DNA of 64,000 bases from Arthrobacter sp. KBS0702 (GTDB lineage Bacteria; Actinomycetota; Actinomycetes; Actinomycetales; Micrococcaceae). The translations under genes were made by a program, and so were the position numbers. The stretch lies in NCBI RefSeq assembly GCF_005937985.2, contig NZ_CP042172.1, forward strand, positions 1,240,001 to 1,304,000, given 5' to 3'. The notes under the pieces were generated by a model. The model did not search any database and was not told where the DNA came from. It saw only the letters and a program-made list of their open reading frames with translations. Below are positions 35,784 through 45,061 of the stretch, piece after piece (within the stretch, counting starts at the first letter, position 1; each line of letters starts with the position of its first letter).

Positions 35784-36271
35784 ACGAAGCAGATACCCCC
35801 GACAAACCCGTGCTGACCCATCTCCGGCAGGACGGCACCGCCCAGATGGTCGACGTGTCCAACAAGGCCGAGACCACGCGCGGGGCCACGGCCACCGCCA
35901 CGGTCAACAGCACCGCCGAGGTCCTGGCCCTGCTCGGCGCCGGCGAGCTGCCCAAGGGCGACGCGCTGGCCGTCGCGCGGGTCGCCGGAATCCTGGCCGC
36001 CAAGAAGACTCCGGACCTCATTCCGCTCTGCCACCCGCTGCCGATCGCCAAGGTCACCGTGGACTTCGAGCTCGACGCCGCGTCGGTCACCGTGTTCGCC
36101 ACGGTCAAGACCCGCGGCGTGACCGGGGTGGAGATGGAAGCACTCACCGCGGCGACCGTCGCGGCACTCAGCGTGTACGACATGATCAAGGCCGTGGACA
36201 AACACGCGGTCCTGACCGACATCAAGGTGCTGGCCAAGAGCGGCGGCAAGAGCGGGGACTGGACACTGTGA
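35771..36271 (+). CDS. moaC: Cyclic pyranopterin monophosphate synthase
   Basis: MoaC converts the MoaA product to cyclic pyranopterin monophosphate. The 166-aa product has [20 protein letters not shown], the active-site [17 protein letters not shown] and [30 protein letters not shown] 35771 overlaps moeA by 13 bases. GTG 35780 in the same frame would give a 4-nt overlap instead, and I cannot decide between them. The stop overlaps the next GTG. Confidence 0.97.
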   Translation: MDPVNEADTPDKPVLTHLRQDGTAQMVDVSNKAETTRGATATATVNSTAEVLALLGAGELPKGDALAVARVAGILAAKKTPDLIPLCHPLPIAKVTVDFELDAASVTVFATVKTRGVTGVEMEALTAATVAALSVYDMIKAVDKHAVLTDIKVLAKSGGKSGDWTL

Positions 36272-36780
36272 GCACCGCTGAACCGCACCGCCACGGCGAG
36301 GCGACCGGCCGGAAGGCCGGCATCGTGATCGCCTCCACGCGCGCCGCCGCCGGGGTCTATGAAGACCTCACCGGCCCCGTCATCGTCGACTGGCTGACCG
36401 AACACGGCTTCGAGGCCTTCCCCGCGCTCGTGGTGCCCGACGGCGAGCCCGTCGGCGCCGCCCTGCGCGCCCTGCTCACCCAGCGCCCGGCCGTCATCAT
36501 CACCAGCGGCGGCACCGGCCTCAGCCCCACCGACGCCACCCCGGAACAGACGCTGCCGCTGCTGGACCGGGAGATTCCCGGCATTATGGAGGGGCTGCGC
36601 AGCGCCGGCACGGCCAAGACGCCGATGGCCATGCTGAGCCGCGGCCACGCCGGCGCCGCCGGCAGCACCTTCATCGTCAACCTCCCCGGATCCCCTAAGG
36701 GCGTTATGGACGGCCTGGGCGTGCTGGACCCGATCATTGGACACCTCTGCGACCAGCTGGAAGGCAGCCATGGGCACTGA
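36268..36780 (+). CDS. mog: MogA/MoaB-type molybdopterin adenylyltransferase
   Basis: The 170-aa MoCF-fold protein activates molybdopterin with ATP for MoeA. Visible motifs are [39 protein letters not shown] and the [25 protein letters not shown] end. The GTG overlaps the moaC stop by 4 nt, and moaE starts 11 bases before its own stop. MoaB and MogA are hard to separate by sequence; the context supports the adenylyltransferase role. Confidence 0.93.
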   Translation: MSTAEPHRHGEATGRKAGIVIASTRAAAGVYEDLTGPVIVDWLTEHGFEAFPALVVPDGEPVGAALRALLTQRPAVIITSGGTGLSPTDATPEQTLPLLDREIPGIMEGLRSAGTAKTPMAMLSRGHAGAAGSTFIVNLPGSPKGVMDGLGVLDPIIGHLCDQLEGSHGH

Positions 36781-37237
36781 ATCCGCATTTGAAGTTGTAC
36801 ACGCCGTCCTTAGCGCCGAGCCCATCTCGGTGGACCAGGCGATCGCCGCGGTCGAATCGGACACGGCCGGCGCAGTGGTCAGCTTCAGCGGCGTCGTCCG
36901 CAACCACGACGGCGGCAAACCGGTGGTCCGGCTCAGCTACAGCGCCCATCCCACGGCACACCAGGTGATGGCCGACGTCGTCGCTCAGCTCGTCGCCGAG
37001 CACGCTCCCGCGGCGGGGGACGGGCCGGCCCAGCCGGTCCGGATCTGGGCCGCGCACCGGACCGGCACGCTGGAGATCGGCGACCCCGCCCTGGTCTGCG
37101 CCGTCTCGGCCGCCCACCGTGGCCAGGCGTTCGCGGTCTGCGCGGAACTTGTGGACCGGATCAAGGAGCAGGTGCCGATCTGGAAAGAACAGTTCTTTGC
37201 GGACGGCACCATTGAATGGGTCGGCGCGGGCGGGTAA
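36770..37237 (+). CDS. moaE: Molybdopterin synthase large subunit
   Basis: MoaE is the catalytic subunit that, with thiocarboxylated MoaD, dithiolates cyclic pyranopterin. The 155-aa product has GAVVSFSGVVRNHDGGKPVVRLSYSAHP, AAHRTGTLEIGD, the AHRGQAF region and the catalytic-lysine stretch VDRIKEQVPIWKEQFF. The ATG at 36770 was chosen since it begins the family N-terminus. The overlap with mog implies coupling. Confidence 0.95.
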   Translation: MGTESAFEVVHAVLSAEPISVDQAIAAVESDTAGAVVSFSGVVRNHDGGKPVVRLSYSAHPTAHQVMADVVAQLVAEHAPAAGDGPAQPVRIWAAHRTGTLEIGDPALVCAVSAAHRGQAFAVCAELVDRIKEQVPIWKEQFFADGTIEWVGAGG

Positions 37238-37290
37238 GACCAGTCGGCGCCGGAGCGTAACGTCCACGGGCCGACGGCGCGGGCGGGTAA
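37223..37290. repeat. 15-base direct repeat after moaE
   Basis: GGCGCGGGCGGGTAA occurs at 37223-37237, where it encodes the last residues and stop of moaE, and again at 37276-37290. The 53-base offset suggests a small local duplication in the moaE-dapB gap. Confidence 0.85.
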
Positions 37291-37342
37291 CGCAGCCGTC
37301 CCGGTTCCGGTGGGGGCGGGCCCCGGCGGTAGGGTTGAAGGC

Positions 37343-38101
37343 ATGACCGAACAACTCGCCGTCGCCGTCCTGGGCGCCAACGGGCGCATGGGCGCCGAGG
37401 CCGTCAAAGCCGTGGAAGCCGCCCCCGACCTGAAGCTCGTCGCCGCCCTGGGCCGCAATGATTCCCTGGACACGCTGGTGGACTCCGGCGCCCGCATCGT
37501 GGTGGACCTGACGGTGCCCGAAAGCACCGAAGCGAACGTCCACTTCGCGGTCGGCCACGGCATGCACGCCGTCGTTGGCACCACCGGCTGGGACGCCGAG
37601 CGGCTGGCACGGCTTGAGGCACTCCTCGCGGGCCGGTCAGGCGTGGGTGTCCTCATTGCCCCGAACTTCGCCCTCGGCTCGGTCCTGGCCTCCGCCTTTG
37701 CCGCGAAGGCGTCCCGGTACTTCGAATCGGTCGAAATCATCGAGCTGCACCACCCGGACAAGGTCGACGCGCCCTCCGGAACCGCCGTGCGCACCGCCCA
37801 GCTGATCGCCGCGGAACGGGCCGGTGCCGGCGTCGCCGCCAGCCCGGACGCGACCACGAGCGAACGCCCGGGGGCGCGCGGCTGCGACGTCGACGGCGTC
37901 CGCGTCCACAGCGTGCGGCTGAGGGGCCTGGTCGCGCACCAGGAAGTCCTGCTGGGCAGCCCGGGGGAGCAGCTGACCTTCCGCCACGATTCCTTCGACC
38001 GCGCCTCCTTTATGCCCGGCGTGCTGCTGGGCGTCCGCAACGTCGCGGCGCACCCGGGGCTCACCGTGGGCTTGGACGGCTACCTGGACCTGGGTCTCTG
38101 A
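37343..38101 (+). CDS. dapB: 4-hydroxy-tetrahydrodipicolinate reductase
   Basis: DapB makes tetrahydrodipicolinate for lysine and peptidoglycan diaminopimelate. The 252-aa product has the NAD(P)-binding GANGRMGAEAVKAV (residues 11-24), VGTTGW, NFALGSVL and the catalytic/substrate segment EIIELHHPDKVDAPSGTA. The late RGLVAHQEVLLG stretch is also normal for the actinobacterial short form. The next gene starts on its stop codon (TGATGG), so they are coupled. dapA lies about 4 kb downstream. Confidence 0.97.
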   Translation: MTEQLAVAVLGANGRMGAEAVKAVEAAPDLKLVAALGRNDSLDTLVDSGARIVVDLTVPESTEANVHFAVGHGMHAVVGTTGWDAERLARLEALLAGRSGVGVLIAPNFALGSVLASAFAAKASRYFESVEIIELHHPDKVDAPSGTAVRTAQLIAAERAGAGVAASPDATTSERPGARGCDVDGVRVHSVRLRGLVAHQEVLLGSPGEQLTFRHDSFDRASFMPGVLLGVRNVAAHPGLTVGLDGYLDLGL

Positions 38102-38589
38102 TGGCCAACGTCCTGGCGTCCTTCAAGGCCAACCGCACCAAGATCTGGGTGGGCGCGGTGACGCTCCTGCTGGTGTTCTACCTGGTGGTGTCCCTGCAGC
38201 GGTCCCTGCTGCTGCTCTCCGATGCCAATCCGGTGGCGAAAGCCCTCGGACTGGCCTACCTGGTGCTGCCCATGGTCGGAGCCTGGGCCCTGGTGCGCGA
38301 GCTCCTCTTCGGCGCCCGGACCGAGCGGCTGGCCAAGATCCTGGAGGCGGAAGGCGGCCTGCCGGAGGACACCCTGCCGCGCACCCCGGCTGGCCGGATT
38401 ATCCGCGAAGCCGCGGACCTGGAGTTTGAGAAGTACCGGGCGGAAGCCGAAGCGGCGCCCGGGGACTGGCGCTCCTGGTTCCGGCTCAGCTGTGCCTACG
38501 ACGCCGCCGGAGACCGCAAGCGGGCCCGCGCGTCGATGCGCGACGCCGTCCGTCTCTTCCGCGCCGGTTCACCAGCGGCCGGCGCCTAG
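38101..38589 (+). CDS. Membrane protein with C-terminal TPR-like helices
   Basis: The 162-aa product has two hydrophobic segments (WVGAVTLLLVFYLVVSLQ, and ALGLAYLVLPMVGAWALV). A soluble helical tail follows, with WRSWFRLSCAYDAAGDRKRARASMRDAVRLF, a single TPR-like helix pair. The tail should be cytoplasmic. It overlaps the last base of dapB and probably shares its transcript. This neighbour of dapB is common in Arthrobacter relatives as far as I recall; function is unknown. Confidence 0.8.
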   Translation: MANVLASFKANRTKIWVGAVTLLLVFYLVVSLQRSLLLLSDANPVAKALGLAYLVLPMVGAWALVRELLFGARTERLAKILEAEGGLPEDTLPRTPAGRIIREAADLEFEKYRAEAEAAPGDWRSWFRLSCAYDAAGDRKRARASMRDAVRLFRAGSPAAGA

Positions 38590-38602
38590 CAGCGTTGCGC
38601 GC

Positions 38603-39862
38603 CTAACCGGCGCGCCGGGTACTCCGCAGTTGGCCGCGGCCCAGTTGGCCACGCCCCAGCTGGTTTGCCGCATGCCCCACCCATTCCAGCGGTCCGCGCC
38701 AGGAGAGCGCCGCGAAGGCGGCGCCTACGCCCAGTACCGCGAGGGCCTGCGCCCAGTACACCCCGTCCACGGTCCAGCCGGCGGGAAGGGGATGGCCGTA
38801 CAGGGATGCCATCACGCACAGGTGTGCCGTGTAGAGGCTCAGCGTCAACGCACCGGCGCCGCGCAAGGGAAGCAGCAGGTCCAGCTGGATCCAGCCGCCG
38901 AGCCGTCCCAGCAGCAAGCAGAGGCCAACCACCGCTGCGGCGACCCCGGAGGTGTGCAGCAGGTCCAGCGTGGTGCCCGAATGCGGGGCACTTGAGGCCA
39001 GCCACCAGGCGGAGCCGGACTGGTCGACGCCCGCGAGGTTGACCTGCAGCAGGCTCTCGAGCGGATACGCCGGGTCGCCCAGCGTTTCCTGCAAGGCCGC
39101 CCTGCCGCCCAAATCCTCCATCAGCACGACGCCCAACCACTTGGCGAGCACCGCGGTGATGGTCCCGGCCGCCAGCAGCAGCGCCGGAACCGCCGTCGTC
39201 GAGAGGGCGAGCCGGCCGATCGCCAAGCCGATCAGCAGGTAAGCGAGCCACTGCAGGACCGGGTAATAGCCGGTCAGGAACAGATCGCCGAGGAGCCGGG
39301 CCGGAGTGGCCAGGTCCTCCCAACCGGGGTTGTGGCCGAGCTGCAGGGGCGGGTCGGCGGCCAGCAGCCACGGCCGCAGCAGGTAGGCCAGGACCGGGGT
39401 GGCCAGCAGCCAACCCGCGGCCAGTGCCCAAAGCCGCCTCGGACGCAGCCCGATAAAGGGCAGCACACAGAGAAACAGCAGGGCGTAATGGACCAGGATG
39501 ACCGCAATGTTGATGTCCAGTCCGCCGAGCGAGAGCCCGACCGCCCCCACCACGAGGGCCCGGAGCGCAATGCCGCGGCGGGCCGCCCACAACTCCGGCC
39601 CCTCGAGAGGACGTTCCTTCCCGGTTGACAGGGCCAGGCCAATTCCGGCGAGTACGGCAAAGAGCGCCGCCGCACGTCCGGAGAAGGTCAAGCCGATCCA
39701 GGTGGGGGTGAGCTGCGCATCGGATTCGAACGTCGGGAGCACGTGGGTCGCCATCATGCCCAGCAGCGCAAGGCCCCGGGCTGCATCAACGCCCGCAAGC
39801 CGGGCCACGGCGCCCCTGGCCCTGGCGGTCCTAGAGCTTGGAGCCGTTCCGCGCGAGGTCAT
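38603..39862 (-). CDS. DUF418/heparan-glucosaminide-acetyltransferase-like membrane protein
   Basis: A 419-aa protein with about ten or eleven helices. The start (RLAGVDAARGLALLGMMATHVLPTF) matches the YeiB/DUF418 and DUF1624 superfamily. A His near its first helix and the ARG motif are conserved and thought to act in acyl transfer across the membrane. The C-terminal DUF418 part (LDLLLPLRGAGALTLSLYTAHL...PLEWVGHA) is present. It may O- or N-acetylate an extracytoplasmic sugar, but that is inferred from the family. It converges on the dapB-associated gene. Confidence 0.85.
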   Translation of the reverse strand: MTSRGTAPSSRTARARGAVARLAGVDAARGLALLGMMATHVLPTFESDAQLTPTWIGLTFSGRAAALFAVLAGIGLALSTGKERPLEGPELWAARRGIALRALVVGAVGLSLGGLDINIAVILVHYALLFLCVLPFIGLRPRRLWALAAGWLLATPVLAYLLRPWLLAADPPLQLGHNPGWEDLATPARLLGDLFLTGYYPVLQWLAYLLIGLAIGRLALSTTAVPALLLAAGTITAVLAKWLGVVLMEDLGGRAALQETLGDPAYPLESLLQVNLAGVDQSGSAWWLASSAPHSGTTLDLLHTSGVAAAVVGLCLLLGRLGGWIQLDLLLPLRGAGALTLSLYTAHLCVMASLYGHPLPAGWTVDGVYWAQALAVLGVGAAFAALSWRGPLEWVGHAANQLGRGQLGRGQLRSTRRAG

Positions 39863-39952
39863 CTGACGATCGTCTCATGTCCGGCCGGACCGGCGACGGC
39901 GACGACGACGGGTGGCGCAGCGACGACGAGGGGTGGCGCCGCGAAGGCGGCC

Positions 39953-42117
<2,165 letters not shown>

Positions 42118-42175
42118 CGCGCATCACGCCGCCGCCATTGTCCTAACAAGCCGGGGACAGGGTAACGTTTTTCCT

Positions 42176-43084
42176 ATGGCCGACTCTGACATTCGCTCTT
42201 ACACGTTTGGAACCCTCGTGACCGCCATGGTCACCCCGTTCACCAACGACGGCGAGGTCGACTTTAAGCAGTCCGCGGAACTGGCCACCAAGCTCGTCGA
42301 CGACGGCAACGACGCCCTCGTTATCTCAGGCACCACGGGGGAGACCTCGACGCTGGAAGACGACGAAAAAGAGAAGCTCTTCCGCGTCATCGTCGAGGCT
42401 GTGGGGGACCGGGCCAAGGTCATCGCCGGCACCGGCACCAACCACACCTCACACTCGATCGAGATGGCCAAGCGTGCCGCCAAGGCGGGCGCCCACGGCC
42501 AGCTGATCGTCACCCCGTACTACAACAAGCCGAGCCAGGCCGGTATCCAGGCCCACATCGAAGCCGTTGCCGACGCGGCAGACCTTCCCGTTATGGTCTA
42601 CGACATCCCGGGCCGTGCCGGTGTGCCGATCCTGCCCGAGACCATGATTCGGCTCGCGGACCACCCCCGCGTCGTCGCGCTCAAGGATGCCAAGGCCGAC
42701 TTTGCCGCCGTCACCCGTGTGATGGCGAACACCGAGCTGGACGTCTACTCCGGCGACGACGGACTGACCCTGCCCTGGATGGCCGCCGGCGCCGTCGGGC
42801 TCGTCAGCGTCTCGGCACACGTGGCCACCAAGCAGTTCCGTGCGATGATCGATGCCGCACTTGCAGGCGATTTTGCCACCGCCCGCACCATACATTTCGA
42901 ACTGGACCCCGTGGTCCGTGCAGTGATGACCCATATCCAGGGTGCTGTTGCTGCGAAGCAAGTTCTTAAGTGGCAGGGAGTCCTGCCCAACTCGGTTGTC
43001 CGTTTGCCCCTCGTGGAGCCGGGCGAAGCCGAGATCGAAACGATCCGCGAGGACTTGGCGGAAGCGGGACTCGTCTACTCCTGA
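42176..43084 (+). CDS. dapA: 4-hydroxy-tetrahydrodipicolinate synthase
   Basis: DapA condenses pyruvate with aspartate semialdehyde, the first committed step to diaminopimelate and lysine. The 302-aa TIM-barrel product has SGTTGETSTL (pyruvate-binding Thr pair), TPYYNKPSQAGI, the catalytic Tyr Y142 in VMVYDIPGRAG and the Schiff-base lysine K170 in VALKDAKAD. It is followed by rnj across about 60 bases, the conserved actinobacterial dapA-rnj pair. Confidence 0.98.
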   Translation: MADSDIRSYTFGTLVTAMVTPFTNDGEVDFKQSAELATKLVDDGNDALVISGTTGETSTLEDDEKEKLFRVIVEAVGDRAKVIAGTGTNHTSHSIEMAKRAAKAGAHGQLIVTPYYNKPSQAGIQAHIEAVADAADLPVMVYDIPGRAGVPILPETMIRLADHPRVVALKDAKADFAAVTRVMANTELDVYSGDDGLTLPWMAAGAVGLVSVSAHVATKQFRAMIDAALAGDFATARTIHFELDPVVRAVMTHIQGAVAAKQVLKWQGVLPNSVVRLPLVEPGEAEIETIREDLAEAGLVYS

Positions 43085-43145
43085 TCCGGCAGCCATGCCT
43101 GGTCAGGAACCGACACCTCCTGCTCCGCCTGGAAAGTAGTGCACT

Positions 43146-44834
43146 ATGACCCAAACCGCCCTTCCCGGCCTTGTCACGCCGCCGAAACTGCCCAAGAACA
43201 CCCTGCGGATCGTGCCGCTCGGCGGCCTCGGGGAGATCGGCCGCAACATGACCGTCTTCGAAATCGACGGCAAGCTGCTCATCGTCGACTGCGGCGTCCT
43301 CTTCCCCGAGGAGACGCAGCCCGGCGTCGACCTGATCCTGCCCGACTTCTCCTACATCGAGAATCGTGTTGACGACATCCTCGCCGTCATCCTCACGCAC
43401 GGCCACGAGGACCACATCGGCGCGGTCCCGTACCTGCTGCGCCTGCGCAACGACATCCCCATCGTCGGCTCCCAGCTGACGCTGGCCCTGATCGAAGCGA
43501 AGCTCCTGGAGCACCGGATCAAGCCGAACACCACCATCGTGAGCGAGGGACAGGTCCAGAAGTTCGGCCCCTTCGAGTGCGAATTCGTGGCCGTCAACCA
43601 CTCGATCCCGGACGCCCTCGCCGTGTTCCTGCGCACCGCCGGCGGCACCGTGCTGCACACCGGTGACTTCAAGATGGACCAGCTTCCGCTCGACGGCCGG
43701 ATCACCGACCTGCGCCACTTCGCCAAGCTCGGCGAAGAAGGCGTGGACCTGTTCATGTCCGACTCCACCAACGCCGACGTCCCCGGCTTCACCACCGCGG
43801 AGAAGGAGATCGGCCCCACCCTGGACCGGCTCTTCGGCCAGGCCTCCAAGCGCATCATCGTGGCCTCCTTCTCCTCGCACGTACACCGCGTCCAGCAGGT
43901 CCTCGACGCCGCCGCGAACCATAACCGCAAGGTGGCCTTCGTGGGCCGGTCCATGGTCCGCAACATGGCCATCGCCGCGAAACTCGGCTATCTCGAGGTT
44001 CCGGCCGGCATCCTGGTCGACATCAAGAACATCGACAACCTTCCGGACAACCGTGTGGTCCTGATGTCCACCGGCTCCCAGGGCGAACCCATGGCCGCGC
44101 TGTCCCGGATGGCGAACGGCGACCACCGCGTCGTCGTCGGCCAGGGCGACACCGTGATCCTGGCCTCCAGCCTCATCCCGGGCAACGAAAACGCCGTCTT
44201 CCGCATCATCAACGGCCTGCTCAAGCTCGGTGCGGACGTCATCCACAAGGGCAACGCCAAGGTCCACGTCTCCGGCCACGCCGCCGCGGGCGAGCTCCTC
44301 TACTGCTACAACATCCTCGAGCCGCTCAACGCGATGCCGGTGCACGGCGAAACCCGCCACCTGATCGCCAACGGCAAGATCGCCCTCGAATCGGGCGTGC
44401 CCGAGGAGAGCATCCTGCTGGCGGACAACGGCACGGTCATCGACCTCCGCGACCACCAGGCCGACGTCGTCGGCCAGGTCGAGGTGGGGTTCGTCTACGT
44501 GGACGGCTCCAGCGTCGGCGAAGTCACCGAAGCTGACCTCAAGGACCGCCAGACCCTGGGCGATGAAGGGTTCATCTCCATCATCACGGTCATCCACCGG
44601 GCCACCGGCAAGGTTGTCTCCGGGCCGGAAATCCACGCCCGCGGCGTGGCCGAGGACGACTCCGTCTTCGACGAGATCATCCCCAAGATCAACGCCGCCC
44701 TCGAGGAAGCCGTCCAGAACCGGGACCACACCTCGCACCAGCTCCAGCAGGTCGTCCGCCGCGTCGTCGGCACCTGGGTCAACCGCAAGCTCCGCCGCAA
44801 GCCGATGATCATCCCGGTGGTCCTGGAAGCCTAG
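43146..44834 (+). CDS. rnj: Ribonuclease J
   Basis: A beta-CASP metallo-beta-lactamase RNase with endonuclease and 5'-3' exonuclease activity in RNA maturation and decay. The 562-aa product has the metal site HGHEDH (H85, H87, D89, H90), SDSTNAD, the beta-CASP motifs and SGHAAAGELLYCYNILEPLNAMPVHGE. A C-terminal domain ends VNRKLRRKPMIIPVVLEA. As in other actinobacteria it is the sole RNase J and sits next to dapA. Confidence 0.97.
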   Translation: MTQTALPGLVTPPKLPKNTLRIVPLGGLGEIGRNMTVFEIDGKLLIVDCGVLFPEETQPGVDLILPDFSYIENRVDDILAVILTHGHEDHIGAVPYLLRLRNDIPIVGSQLTLALIEAKLLEHRIKPNTTIVSEGQVQKFGPFECEFVAVNHSIPDALAVFLRTAGGTVLHTGDFKMDQLPLDGRITDLRHFAKLGEEGVDLFMSDSTNADVPGFTTAEKEIGPTLDRLFGQASKRIIVASFSSHVHRVQQVLDAAANHNRKVAFVGRSMVRNMAIAAKLGYLEVPAGILVDIKNIDNLPDNRVVLMSTGSQGEPMAALSRMANGDHRVVVGQGDTVILASSLIPGNENAVFRIINGLLKLGADVIHKGNAKVHVSGHAAAGELLYCYNILEPLNAMPVHGETRHLIANGKIALESGVPEESILLADNGTVIDLRDHQADVVGQVEVGFVYVDGSSVGEVTEADLKDRQTLGDEGFISIITVIHRATGKVVSGPEIHARGVAEDDSVFDEIIPKINAALEEAVQNRDHTSHQLQQVVRRVVGTWVNRKLRRKPMIIPVVLEA

Positions 44835-44908
44835 GCGCCCCGCCCGGGCACCAGGCGCGCCCGGGCGCCAGCCCCGGCAAGATGTCGCCCGAACCGGCCT
44901 TCCCCGCC

Positions 44909-44929
44909 GGCTCCGCCTTCCGCGGAGCC
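44909..44929. terminator. GC-rich hairpins between rnj and ftsK
   Basis: GGCTCCGC (44909-44916) pairs with GCGGAGCC (44922-44929). A longer GC-rich repeat (GCCCGGGC twice) occurs just before, near 44842-44870. Neither has a T tract. They are plausible terminators for rnj in this high-GC background. Confidence 0.45.
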
Positions 44930-45061
44930 GCCGGGGGAGGCCGTTTCCGTTGTAGGCCCCGGCCCCGCGGCGAGGATCCCGGCGCCCCGGGGGTTCAACA
45001 TGATCCCCGCCCGCCCCGGAAATCCGCGGTTTTCCGCCCGGTGTCCGGTACCGTTGCGGGT

